Of a DNA stretch of 64,000 bases, positions 17,179-25,452 are shown in pieces. How positions within the stretch are numbered: the stretch's first letter is position 1; every line of letters begins with the position of its first letter. The position numbers and the translations under genes are program-made. The notes below the pieces were generated by a model. It worked only from the letters and a program-made list of their open reading frames with translations. It had not been told where the DNA came from and did not search any database. The DNA comes from Bacillus fungorum (GTDB lineage: Bacteria; Bacillota; Bacilli; Bacillales; Bacillaceae_G): positions 1-64,000 of the forward strand of contig NZ_NWUW01000001.1 of NCBI RefSeq assembly GCF_002746455.1. The letters are read 5' to 3'.

Positions 17179-19782
17179 ATGGTAGTCAAAGAGAAAGTTG
17201 TAAATGAAATGCAGGAAGTAAAAGAGATGATTGATACGTTAGTAAAGAACGGTCGAAAGGCTTTACAAGCATTAGAAAGTTTTACACAAGAGGAAATTGA
17301 CAACATTGTTCATGAAATGGCATTAGCAGGTGTTGATCAACATATGCCGCTAGCAAAATTGGCAGTTGAAGAAACAGGCCGTGGTGTATATGAAGACAAA
17401 TGCATTAAAAATATTTTTGCCACTGAATATATTTGGCATAGTATAAAGCAAGATAAAACAGTAGGAATTATTCACGAAGATCCTCATGAAGAAATAATAG
17501 AAATCGCGGAACCTGTCGGTGTAGTAGCTGGGGTAACGCCAGTAACGAATCCAACGTCGACAACAATGTTTAAAGCATTAATCGCGATAAAAACGAGAAA
17601 TCCAATTGTTTTCGCATTTCATCCTTCCGCACAAAAATGTTCTGTAGCAGCGGCGAAAACCGTATATGATGCAGCGATGAAAGCTGGTGCACCAAAACAC
17701 TGTATTCAATGGATTGAAAGACCGTCTGTTGAAGCGACGAAACAATTAATGAACCATGATGGTGTAGCACTCGTTCTAGCAACTGGAGGCGCTGGTATGG
17801 TGAAATCAGCTTACTCTACTGGAAAACCAGCGTTAGGCGTTGGTCCTGGTAATGTACCGTGTTATATAGAAAAATCAGCACATGTAAAACGAGCTGTTAA
17901 TGATTTAATTTTATCGAAAACATTTGATAACGGTATGATTTGTGCATCGGAACAAGCAATCATTGTCGATAAAGAAATCTATGATGATGTGAAAACTGAA
18001 ATGATTGAAAACAATTGTTATTTTGTAACAGAAGAAGAAAGAAAAAAATTAGAAAAGCTCGTTATAAATGAAAATACATGCGCAGTAAATAGTGATATTG
18101 TAGGGAAATCAGCACAGTATATTGCCGATTTAGTTGGAATTACTGTACCTGAACATACAAAAATGCTTGTAGCTGAAATAAAAGGTATTGGGGCAGCATA
18201 TCCACTATCTCGTGAGAAGTTGAGTCCAGTATTAGCTTGTGTAAAAGCAAATTCATTAGAAGAAGGATTTACATATTGCGAAGAAATGTTAAACCTCGGT
18301 GGTTTAGGACATTCAGCAGTTATTCATTCTACAAATAAAGATGTGCAAAAGCAATTTGGGTTACGTATGAAAGCTTGCCGTCTCATTGTAAATGCACCCT
18401 CATCACAAGGTGGAATAGGGGATATATATAATGGATTTATTCCATCACTTACGCTTGGTTGTGGTTCATACGGAAAGAATTCAGTTTCCAAAAATGTAAC
18501 AGCGACGCATTTATTAAATATAAAAAGGCTGGCAAATAGAAAAAAGAATATGCAGTGGTTCAAATTGCCACCAAAAATTTATTTTGAAAAACATGCTACA
18601 GCGTATTTAGCAAATATGCCTAACATTTCACGTGCATTTATTGTAACGGATCCAGGGATGGTTGAGCACGGATATGTAGATACAGTTACGCATTATTTAC
18701 GTAAACATGCAAATGATGTAAAAGTTGAAGTTTTCTTTGAGGTCGAGCCAGATCCATCAGATGAAACTGTGTTTAAAGGTGCGGAAATGATGAGAAGCTT
18801 TAAGCCAGATGTAATTATTGCACTTGGTGGTGGTTCAGCAATGGATGCAGCGAAAGGGATGTGGTTATTCTATGAGCATCCAGAAACGACATTCTATGGC
18901 ATTAAACAGAAGTTTTTAGATATAAGAAAACGTACATGTAAATATCCGGAATTAGGAAATAAGGCGCAGTTTGTTGCGATTCCAACAACATCAGGAACAG
19001 GATCAGAAGTGACACCATTTGCGGTTATTACAGATAAGAAAAATAATATAAAGTATCCACTCGCAGATTATGAATTAACACCAGATGTAGCAATTGTTGA
19101 TCCGCAATTTGTAATGACAGTACCACCACATGTAACAGCAGATACTGGTATGGATGTTTTAACACATGCAATTGAGGCGTATGTGTCTGTTATGGCAAAT
19201 GACTATACAGATGGATTAGCATTAAAAGCTATTGATCTCGTATTTAAATATTTACCAAGAGCATTTAAAGATGGAACTGATGAAGAAGCACGAGAAAAAA
19301 TGCATAATGCTTCTGCAATCGCAGGAATGGCATTTGCCAATGCTTTTCTAGGTATTAATCACAGTTTAGCACATAAGATTGGACCAGAATTCCATATTCC
19401 ACACGGGCGCGCAAATGCCATTCTAATGCCGCACGTAGTCCGCTATAATGCTATTAAGCCAAGAAAACACGCATTGTTCCCAAAATATGAGCACTTTGTG
19501 GCTGATGAACGCTATGCACATATAGCGAGAATGCTTGGGCTTCCAGCAAGCTCAGTAGCAGAAGGGGTGGAATCACTCGTCCAAGCAATTATTGAGCTTG
19601 GAAAAAGCTTAAATATTAATATGAGTATTATGGGACAAGGAGTCGATAAAGAGCAATTTGAAGAGGTTGTTGGAGTATTAGCAGAAAGAGCTTTTGAAGA
19701 TCAATGTACAACTGCTAATCCAAAGTTACCGCTTATTTCAGAGCTGAAAGAAATTTATATGGAAGCATATAAAGGTGAGTAA
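17179..19782 (+). CDS. adhE: Bifunctional acetaldehyde-CoA/alcohol dehydrogenase
   Basis: The 867-residue fermentation enzyme reduces acetyl-CoA to acetaldehyde and then ethanol, using two NADH. The N-terminal aldehyde dehydrogenase half has catalytic Cys255 in NGMICASEQA. The C-terminal iron-dependent alcohol dehydrogenase half has the NAD-binding GGGSAMDAAKGMW and the iron-ligand segments HAIEAYVSV, NHSLAHKIG and HGRANAILMPHVV. AdhE usually forms spirosomes. The ATG follows AGGAGG. The two Rex boxes upstream fit anaerobic induction. Confidence 0.97.
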   Translation: MVVKEKVVNEMQEVKEMIDTLVKNGRKALQALESFTQEEIDNIVHEMALAGVDQHMPLAKLAVEETGRGVYEDKCIKNIFATEYIWHSIKQDKTVGIIHEDPHEEIIEIAEPVGVVAGVTPVTNPTSTTMFKALIAIKTRNPIVFAFHPSAQKCSVAAAKTVYDAAMKAGAPKHCIQWIERPSVEATKQLMNHDGVALVLATGGAGMVKSAYSTGKPALGVGPGNVPCYIEKSAHVKRAVNDLILSKTFDNGMICASEQAIIVDKEIYDDVKTEMIENNCYFVTEEERKKLEKLVINENTCAVNSDIVGKSAQYIADLVGITVPEHTKMLVAEIKGIGAAYPLSREKLSPVLACVKANSLEEGFTYCEEMLNLGGLGHSAVIHSTNKDVQKQFGLRMKACRLIVNAPSSQGGIGDIYNGFIPSLTLGCGSYGKNSVSKNVTATHLLNIKRLANRKKNMQWFKLPPKIYFEKHATAYLANMPNISRAFIVTDPGMVEHGYVDTVTHYLRKHANDVKVEVFFEVEPDPSDETVFKGAEMMRSFKPDVIIALGGGSAMDAAKGMWLFYEHPETTFYGIKQKFLDIRKRTCKYPELGNKAQFVAIPTTSGTGSEVTPFAVITDKKNNIKYPLADYELTPDVAIVDPQFVMTVPPHVTADTGMDVLTHAIEAYVSVMANDYTDGLALKAIDLVFKYLPRAFKDGTDEEAREKMHNASAIAGMAFANAFLGINHSLAHKIGPEFHIPHGRANAILMPHVVRYNAIKPRKHALFPKYEHFVADERYAHIARMLGLPASSVAEGVESLVQAIIELGKSLNINMSIMGQGVDKEQFEEVVGVLAERAFEDQCTTANPKLPLISELKEIYMEAYKGE

Positions 19783-19790
19783 TGGTTATG

Positions 19791-19820
19791 AAAGAGTCGC
19801 AATAAAGCGACTCTTTTTCT
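19791..19820 (+). terminator. Terminator after adhE
   Basis: Arms AAAGAGTCGC and GCGACTCTTT with a T-rich tail. Confidence 0.88.
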
Positions 19821-19908
19821 TTTGGAAAACATCTCCCAGAATGGCTGTATTTACTGGTCTTTCAGTTTCATAGAATATGATACAGTGAAATGGAGGAGTG
19901 AGAATATA

Positions 19909-20136
19909 ATGAAAGAATTACAAGGGAAAATAGAAGATTATACTCGGTTCGGACAAATTCTTCTCGCCGTAAGTACATTGTTAATGGTTGGCTTATTGAT
20001 TCCGAATGGAGCAAAAGAGACAATCCAATTTTTTGTTATGATGGGGAGCATCGTTATATTTTTAAGTTTATCGTTCTTTTTCTTTCAGCGTGTGAAAGTG
20101 ATGCGTGACCAGCTAGAGGAAAATGAATGTGAATAA
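19909..20136 (+). CDS. yrhC: YrhC-like small membrane protein
   Basis: The 75-residue protein has two hydrophobic segments (about 17-31 and 38-57) separated by a short loop, then a charged C-terminus, matching the YrhC family. The function is unknown. The ATG at 19909 is chosen because TGGAGGAG lies 8-9 bases upstream; the open frame to 19822 passes through the upstream spacer. In B. subtilis it follows mccB, so its position here reflects insertion of adhE in this lineage or loss in the other. Confidence 0.72.
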   Translation: MKELQGKIEDYTRFGQILLAVSTLLMVGLLIPNGAKETIQFFVMMGSIVIFLSLSFFFFQRVKVMRDQLEENECE

Positions 20137-20151
20137 TATTATCAACTAGAG

Positions 20152-20190
20152 CGCGGCGAAAAGAAAGAATCTTTTTGTCGCGATTTTTGT
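20152..20190 (+). terminator. Terminator after yrhC
   Basis: Arms CGCGGCGAAAAG and CTTTTTGTCGCG are followed by ATTTTTGTTTTTT. Confidence 0.8.
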
Positions 20191-20219
20191 TTTTTGTAGA
20201 AAAATGTATGCGTTTCATG

Positions 20220-20277
20220 TTGACAATGATAATCCTTATCAATTAAAGTAGAGTGGTAGTTAATGATTATCATTATC
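20220..20277 (+). promoter_or_regulatory. Promoter with two Fur boxes for the iron ABC operon
   Basis: TTGACA (20220-20225) begins the promoter, with a weak -10 at 20244-20249. TGATAATCCTTATCA (20228-20242) and TGATTATCATTATCA (20263-20277) each match the 7-1-7 Fur consensus TGATAATNATTATCA at all but one position. Iron-replete repression is expected. Confidence 0.88.
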
Positions 20278-20293
20278 AATTAGAGGTGAAGAA

Positions 20294-21241
20294 ATGAAAA
20301 AATCTATTACGCTATTTACAGCGATTTTATCTATTTTTTTCTTGTTAATAGGTTGCAGTGCCAAAGGGGACGAAAAAGCGTCTGCAACCAAAACAGAAAA
20401 AGGAAAAGAAAAAATCGAAATTACCGACCTGTCAGGGAGAAAGGTAACATTCGATAAAGTACCAGAAAGTTTTGCAACATTAAGTATGGGGGACATGGAT
20501 GTTATTCATGCTTTAGGTGGAAAAATAGTAGGTCGTCCGGATACGAAATTAACTCTTCCAGAGGAGTTAAAGAAAGCACAAGTAATCGGGAATGCACATC
20601 AACCGAATTTTGAGAAAATTGCTAGTTTAAAGCCCGATGTACTTGTTGCTAACAATGGATTCCAAAAGAATGTGCCAACGGTTGAAGGACAAGGAACGAA
20701 AGTAATCATTTCTTCTGCGAATTCTGTACAAGATATTCAAAAGAATATTGAACTATACGGAACGATGATGAAGAAAGAAGATAAAGCAAAAGAAATTAAT
20801 CAAAAAATGAATGATCAAATGAAGAAATATGAGAAAAAGAGTGATGTGAAAGCATTGCTAGTGTATGGCGCACCAGGTACTTATTTAGCGGCATTACCAA
20901 CATCTTTATCAGGTGATATTTTAGAAAAAACAGGCGGGAAAAATATTGCTTCTGATTTTCCAGAAACGAAAGAATATCCGCAATATGCACAGCTAAGTGT
21001 AGAACGTATTATTGAGGCGAATCCAGATGTGATTTATTTAATTACACACGGAGATCCAAAAAGTGTGAAAAAGGCATTCGAAGGCGAAATGATGAAAAAT
21101 GAAGCGTGGAAAAATTTAGATGCAGTAAAACAAAACCGCGTAGTTATTTTGCCACCTGATTTATTTGGATCTAATCCTGGGACAAAAGTTACAGAAGCAA
21201 TGGACTTTATGTATAAAAGTATACAAGATGTAAGGAAATGA
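20294..21241 (+). CDS. Iron/heme-type ABC transporter substrate-binding lipoprotein
   Basis: The 315-residue lipoprotein has a signal peptide with lipobox ending at Cys21 (LLIGC) and a PeriBP_2/BtuF-type fold: ITDLSGRKVTF start, FEKIASLKPDVLV in the middle, and AQLSVERIIEANPDVIYL later. Class III binding proteins of this type carry Fe-siderophores, heme or cobalamin; the form MGDMDVIHALGG resembles heme-binding HmuT/IsdE-like members, but this is only suggestive. The Fur boxes show that the substrate is iron-related. It is followed without gap by the permease. Confidence 0.88.
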   Translation: MKKSITLFTAILSIFFLLIGCSAKGDEKASATKTEKGKEKIEITDLSGRKVTFDKVPESFATLSMGDMDVIHALGGKIVGRPDTKLTLPEELKKAQVIGNAHQPNFEKIASLKPDVLVANNGFQKNVPTVEGQGTKVIISSANSVQDIQKNIELYGTMMKKEDKAKEINQKMNDQMKKYEKKSDVKALLVYGAPGTYLAALPTSLSGDILEKTGGKNIASDFPETKEYPQYAQLSVERIIEANPDVIYLITHGDPKSVKKAFEGEMMKNEAWKNLDAVKQNRVVILPPDLFGSNPGTKVTEAMDFMYKSIQDVRK

Positions 21242-21246
21242 TACGT

Positions 21247-22275
21247 ATGGAAATTAGTGAAGTAGTAAGAGAAAAGAAACATCCTTTTGCGAAAAAAAGA
21301 TGGATAATAGCAGTTACTTTAGCTGTATTAACAATCCTAGGCCTCTTTTACGGTCTTTTCGCAGGAAGTGTATCCTTTTCTGTACGAGACATTTTAACAG
21401 GTATACAAGATGAAGGTTCGACAGTTCATCGAATTGTATGGGATCTTCGCATACCGAGAGTGCTCATTGGGTTTATAGTAGGAACATGTTTAGCTGCATC
21501 TGGTACACTGCTGCAAGGGGTTATGAGAAACCCTCTTGCAGATCCTGGTATTATCGGGGTTTCGTCTGGAGCAGGCCTTGTAGCAATTGTAATTATGATT
21601 TTATTCCCTCAGCATATGGCTATTTTACCGCTCGGGGCGTTTTTAGGAGCCTTCATAACGGCGATGGTCATTTATGCTTTATCGTGGCAAAAAGGGGCAC
21701 CACCTTCAAGAATCGTCTTAGTAGGAGTGTCGATCAATGCATTAATTGGTGCAGCAACGTCAGCATTAATGTTATTACATAGTGACAAAGTACAATCCGT
21801 GTTGCCGTGGCTAGCGGGCGGCATTGGTGGTGTGAGCTGGGCACATTTAAACATGATTATTTATTATGCAATATTCGCCATTATATTAGCTTTCTTTGGT
21901 ATTAAGCATATTCGAGTGTTAATGCTTGGAGATGAAATGGCAAAGTTATTAGGACATAATGTGGAAAAAAGTCGGTTTTATTTAATTGTAGTAAGTACAT
22001 TATTAGCTGGAATTGCAGTAAGCGTGTCTGGTCTTATTGGATTTGTCGGTCTTGTCGTACCACATATGCTACGTTTATTAGTTGGAAATGATTATAGATA
22101 TTTGCTACCTTTATCATGCCTTGGCGGCGGGGCATTACTTGTTTTTGCGGATGCAATAGCTCGAAGTTGGTTCGATCCAATTGAATTGCCTGTTGGTATT
22201 TTACTGTCCTTCTTAGGTGGTCCGTTCTTCTTATATTTAATTCATAGAGGAGGAAAACAACGTGATTTCCGTTAA
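21247..22275 (+). CDS. FecCD-type iron ABC transporter permease
   Basis: The 342-residue polytopic protein has the FecCD/BtuC pattern, with LRIPRVLIGFIVGTCLAASGTLLQGVMRNPLADPGIIGVSSGAG near the N-terminus and the EAA-like GFVGLVVPHMLRLLVGNDYRYLLP near the C-terminus. It forms a channel, probably as a homodimer. The ATG at 21247 is favoured over one at 21238 because AAGGAA lies about 9 bases before it. It overlaps the ATPase start by 14 bases. Confidence 0.92.
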   Translation: MEISEVVREKKHPFAKKRWIIAVTLAVLTILGLFYGLFAGSVSFSVRDILTGIQDEGSTVHRIVWDLRIPRVLIGFIVGTCLAASGTLLQGVMRNPLADPGIIGVSSGAGLVAIVIMILFPQHMAILPLGAFLGAFITAMVIYALSWQKGAPPSRIVLVGVSINALIGAATSALMLLHSDKVQSVLPWLAGGIGGVSWAHLNMIIYYAIFAIILAFFGIKHIRVLMLGDEMAKLLGHNVEKSRFYLIVVSTLLAGIAVSVSGLIGFVGLVVPHMLRLLVGNDYRYLLPLSCLGGGALLVFADAIARSWFDPIELPVGILLSFLGGPFFLYLIHRGGKQRDFR

Positions 22276-23080
22276 CAAAGTGTTTTATGCACACTCTGAA
22301 AGATTTCAAATGCAAAATATGAATGTACATATTAAGGCTGGAGAAATCGTTAGTTTAATTGGTCCGAATGGATCGGGAAAATCTACTTTGCTTCGTTTAA
22401 TAGCAAGGCTACTGAAACAAAGCGAAGGGGACATCATTTTAGATGGGAAAAATATTCATATGATGAAGAGTGCTGATGTAGCGAAGCAATTAGCAATGTT
22501 ACCACAAATGCATGATCATCAATTAGATTTAACAGTGAAAGAACTAATTGAGTTCGGAAGAGGTCCACATAAATCATGGAGTAGCCGTTTAAATAAAGAA
22601 GATGAAGAAATTGTTGATTGGGCATTGTCTGTTACAAATCTTGAAGGGTATGAATATCGTCTTCTACACTCTTTATCAGGAGGGGAACGGCAACGTGCTT
22701 GGATTGCGATGACGCTAGCGCAACGTACAAATGTCTTATTATTGGATGAACCAACAACCTTTTTAGATATCGTTCACCAGTTAGAAGTAATGGAACTTGT
22801 GAAACGATTAAATGAGGAGTTTGGAATGACAATTATAATGGTTTTACATGACATTAACCAAGCTGCTCAATATAGCGATCGTTTACTTGTATTAAAGCGA
22901 GGAAAGATTCAGTATGATGGTATACCAGAAGAAGTGCTATGCCATGAAATGTTTCAACATGTATTTGGTATAGATGTAGATATTTTTCTAGGAAATGGCA
23001 AGCCGTTTTTTACACCGAAACGAATTTCTAAAAGGGGAGAAGAGCGATGCAAACAGAAGAGCGTATTACCACTGAATTAG
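22262..23080 (+). CDS. Iron ABC transporter ATP-binding protein
   Basis: The 272-residue ATPase powers the FecCD permease. Walker A GPNGSGKST (about 34-42), signature LSGGERQR, Walker B VLLLDEPTTFLD and the switch His in VLHDINQAAQ are all intact. The start is GTG inside the end of the permease gene (RBS AGAGGAGG), so translation is coupled. The last 34 bases overlap the ankyrin gene. Confidence 0.94.
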   Translation: MISVNKVFYAHSERFQMQNMNVHIKAGEIVSLIGPNGSGKSTLLRLIARLLKQSEGDIILDGKNIHMMKSADVAKQLAMLPQMHDHQLDLTVKELIEFGRGPHKSWSSRLNKEDEEIVDWALSVTNLEGYEYRLLHSLSGGERQRAWIAMTLAQRTNVLLLDEPTTFLDIVHQLEVMELVKRLNEEFGMTIIMVLHDINQAAQYSDRLLVLKRGKIQYDGIPEEVLCHEMFQHVFGIDVDIFLGNGKPFFTPKRISKRGEERCKQKSVLPLN

Positions 23081-23442
23081 TAAGAGAATTTGTTATGGCA
23101 GCTCACGGGGATTTAGAGAAAGTACAAGAGCTATTGGTTGAATCGCCAAGCTTACTTCACGCCTCTTATAATTGGGGTGGATCAGATTGGGAAAGTGCGC
23201 TAGGGGCATCGGCACATGTAGGTCGTAAAGATATTGCTCTTTATTTACTAGAAAAGGGTGCTCGGATGGATATTTTTGCAGCAGCTATGCTTGGTGAATT
23301 AGAAGTTGTACAAGCTATTTTAGTAGCTCAACCAGAAGCATTGCGTGCATCTGGTCCTCATGGTATTTCTCTTCTTCAGCATGCACGAATGGGTGGAGAG
23401 AAATCTAAGCGTGTATATGATTATTTAGCAATACTATCTTAA
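23047..23442 (+). CDS. Ankyrin-repeat protein in the iron transporter operon
   Basis: The 131-residue cytoplasmic protein is built of about three ankyrin repeats; recognisable units are GDLEKVQELLVESPSLL, GRKDIALYLLEKGARMD and GELEVVQAILVAQPEAL. Ankyrin stacks bind proteins; no catalytic motif is seen. The start lies inside the ATPase gene behind AAAGGGGAGAAG, so it is translationally linked with the transporter. A partner in iron or heme handling is inference only. A terminator at 23594 closes the operon. Confidence 0.85.
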   Translation: MQTEERITTELVREFVMAAHGDLEKVQELLVESPSLLHASYNWGGSDWESALGASAHVGRKDIALYLLEKGARMDIFAAAMLGELEVVQAILVAQPEALRASGPHGISLLQHARMGGEKSKRVYDYLAILS

Positions 23443-23464
23443 TGAACGAAGGAAGTTCTTATGT

Positions 23465-23518
23465 GCGGTAAACTTTTCACTTGAAACAATTGGAAAGTTT
23501 ACCGCCCGTTAGAACGGG
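23465..23518. repeat. Two adjacent hairpins in intergenic region
   Basis: A perfect 12 bp stem GCGGTAAACTTT / AAAGTTTACCGC (23465-23476 / 23494-23505) is followed at once by CCCGTT-AG-AACGGG (23505-23518). There is no T-run. It may be a dispersed repeat or an mRNA 3' stabilising structure. The rest of 23443-23749 has only the terminator and a promoter region without clear boxes. Confidence 0.6.
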
Positions 23519-23593
23519 ATAAGTATCTAGTATATTTGAAAATCCTACACCCCCCTCAATTGTAGTTTTCTTTATGCTAGTTATGATATGGAT

Positions 23594-23632
23594 GCAGTGG
23601 ACAATATTTGTCTACTGCCTTTTTTATTTTTT
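23594..23632 (+). terminator. Terminator of iron transporter operon
   Basis: Arms GCAGTGGACAA (23594-23604) and TTGTCTACTGC (23608-23618) form ten pairs around one mismatch, followed by a long T-run. Confidence 0.88.
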
Positions 23633-23749
23633 ATGAATTGAATATTCTGTATTTTTATATTCGCTCATTTATAATAGATAGTAACATTTAGTATATATCC
23701 AATACATGATCGTGTAGTTAAGTACAAATTTGTAGGAAGGAGTGCAGAG

Positions 23750-24256
23750 ATGTTTCATACAGAGCGTTTACAAATTCGCAAATATATAATGGATGATTTA
23801 CAGTTCTACGCTTCACTATGGGGAAATGAGAAGGTAATGCGCTATATTGGAAATGGGACGTTAAAAACATATATGCAGTGTAAAAAAAGTCTGGAGGAAT
23901 GGGTGATTCCTAGCTATAAAAACGGTCTTGGTTTATTTGTATTGATTGAAAAGGAAACGGGAACAAGAATTGGTCATGCAGGGCTGGTAAAGCAACAGAT
24001 AGATGGAAAAGAGGAAATTGAAATTGGTTATTGGCTACTACCTCAGTATTGGGGAAAAGGGTATGCGAAAGAAGCAGCGGCAGCATTTCGAGACTATGGC
24101 TTCCAAGCGTTACAAATGAATAAATTAATTTCTCTTATTAATCCGGACCATCCTGCCTCAATCTTTGTTGCCAGAAAAACAGGGCTTAGTTATGAGAAAA
24201 CAACTTCATTTCATGGGATGGATGTTCTCGTTTATTCCATTAAACGCGTTGGATGA
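23750..24256 (+). CDS. GNAT acetyltransferase, RimJ/RimL type
   Basis: The 168-residue protein starts with the typical TERLQIRKYIMDDL and has the acetyl-CoA loop as QYWGKGYAKEAAAAFRDYGF (about 102-121), then INPDHPASIFVARKTGL. Relatives acetylate ribosomal protein N-termini or small molecules; the substrate is unknown here. The ATG follows AGGAAGGAG. No obvious partner gene is adjacent apart from a second GNAT gene. Confidence 0.85.
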   Translation: MFHTERLQIRKYIMDDLQFYASLWGNEKVMRYIGNGTLKTYMQCKKSLEEWVIPSYKNGLGLFVLIEKETGTRIGHAGLVKQQIDGKEEIEIGYWLLPQYWGKGYAKEAAAAFRDYGFQALQMNKLISLINPDHPASIFVARKTGLSYEKTTSFHGMDVLVYSIKRVG

Positions 24257-24312
24257 AAAAAGGTAAATTGCATCTTTTGAAGAATGGTATATAAAAATAA
24301 AGGGGGGATTAC

Positions 24313-24771
24313 ATGTATATTTACCATAATGGACTTATTATTCGTGAGGGAACGAATGGTGTGCCAGCATATGCAATTAAAGCTTTGTTTGAAGATGCCG
24401 GTTGGAGCAATGATAATATCCCTTCTTGGCAAATTGAAAAATTTACGATAGCATTCGAAAATTCAACATGGGCATTTACAATTTGGGATGAAGAAGAGAT
24501 GATTGCGATGGTTAGAGTCATTTCTGATGGAATTATGATCGCGAACATAGTAAATTTAGTTGTGAAGTGTGAATATAGAGGGAAGGGATTAGGTAAGAAG
24601 CTTGTAGCTCTTTGTTTGCAAAAACTTCCCCACGGTGATTGGTTTGCACATACATCAGCGAACAATTTTGATTTTTATAGAAGCTGTGGATTTGAAGTTA
24701 GAGAGTTATCGAAAAATGGAACATGTGCGTATTATGGATATCAAGTCGCGAAAAGAGATGGTCACCGATAA
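24313..24771 (+). CDS. GNAT-family N-acetyltransferase
   Basis: The 152-residue protein has a GNAT core with VVKCEYRGKGLGKKLVALCLQKL (about 76-98, the Q/RxxGxG/A acetyl-CoA loop) and the C-terminal NNFDFYRSCGFEV. The N-terminal YHNGLIIREG extension is common in Bacillus homologs. The target is unknown. It starts 57 bases after the previous acetyltransferase, and both probably share a transcript. A terminator follows at 24810. Confidence 0.82.
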   Translation: MYIYHNGLIIREGTNGVPAYAIKALFEDAGWSNDNIPSWQIEKFTIAFENSTWAFTIWDEEEMIAMVRVISDGIMIANIVNLVVKCEYRGKGLGKKLVALCLQKLPHGDWFAHTSANNFDFYRSCGFEVRELSKNGTCAYYGYQVAKRDGHR

Positions 24772-24809
24772 ATGAATGGAAAGTAAAAAAAGTATAGCGA
24801 GGTAATTTT

Positions 24810-24849
24810 GAGCCTTTTGATAATAGAGAAAGGATTGAGGCTCTTTTTA
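24810..24849 (+). terminator. Likely terminator after GNAT gene
   Basis: The short stem GAGCC / GGCTC with a large, partly paired loop is followed by TTTTTAT. Confidence 0.5.
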
Positions 24850-24893
24850 TGCTAAAATAAAAGAAAATTCAGTTTATTATTAGGGGGATAAAA

Positions 24894-25271
24894 ATGAGTA
24901 TAAAAGTTGGGGATGTATTTAAATATGAAAGAAGATTTACTGAGGAAGAAGTTTTTGAATTTGCAAATATTACCGGTGATAAAGGTAGACACCATGTGGA
25001 ATATGATGAAAATGGAAGATTAATGGTTCATGGTTTATTGACTGCTAGTATTGGGACGAAAGTGGGAGAAGAGTTACATTACATAGCAAGAGAATTAGTA
25101 AGTGAGTTTATTAGACCAGTTTTCACAGGAGATACGATCACTTGTGAATTAACTTTAACAAATGTTGAGCAAATGGAAGGCTATAAAAAAGTTTCAATCG
25201 AGTCAGTTTATCGCAATCAAGATGAAAAGACTGTGCTAGTTGGGACAAGTTACGGAATTATAAGGGGATAA
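24894..25271 (+). CDS. MaoC-like hotdog-fold dehydratase-type protein
   Basis: The 125-residue protein fits a single hotdog domain of MaoC/R-specific enoyl-CoA hydratase type: FANITGDKGRHHVEYDENGRLMVHGLLTASI carries the Asp and His positions of the hydratase motif, although the usual NP between them is changed to GR. RPVFTGDTITCELTLTNVE follows as in the family. It may act on acyl-CoA or only bind it. The gene stands alone. Its terminator is the one broken by the insertion at 25291-25428. Confidence 0.72.
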   Translation: MSIKVGDVFKYERRFTEEEVFEFANITGDKGRHHVEYDENGRLMVHGLLTASIGTKVGEELHYIARELVSEFIRPVFTGDTITCELTLTNVEQMEGYKKVSIESVYRNQDEKTVLVGTSYGIIRG

Positions 25272-25451
25272 AAAAAGAAGCCTGTAAATCGAAGGCACTG
25301 AAAAAGTGATTGCTTTGAAAAAATAACGTGTATTTTATCGATATATAGAAAAACAAAGGAGCCCATCACCTGTATATAGTAGGTGGTGGACTCCTTTTTC
25401 TTATTAGGCGGACTTTTTCAGTGGCCCCTGTAAATCAGGCTTCTTTTTTTA
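25271..25451. terminator. Terminator arms split by the insertion
   Basis: AAAAAAGAAGCCTG (25271-25284) and CAGGCTTCTTTTTT (25436-25449) would form a perfect bidirectional terminator with a TAAAT loop if the insertion and one target copy were removed. Between them lies the internal stem AAAGGAGCCCATCACCT / AGGTGGTGGACTCCTTT. Confidence 0.7.
25291..25428. mobile_element. MITE-like insertion inside a bidirectional terminator
   Basis: The 138 bp element has imperfect 17 bp terminal inverted repeats (14 of 17 match, core CACTGAAAAAGT) at 25291-25307 and 25412-25428. The direct repeat TGTAAATC at 25283-25290 and 25429-25436 flanks it and looks like a target duplication (up to 10 bp, CCTGTAAATC, if the element is shorter). 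It has no coding frame. An internal hairpin (25355-25398) offers a replacement terminator. Confidence 0.75.
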
Positions 25452-25452
25452 T

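Noticed and set aside
21438..21782. Open frame of 114 codons within the permease gene
   Set aside because: It is an out-of-frame shadow of a clear FecCD permease, with no ribosome binding site and no family pattern.
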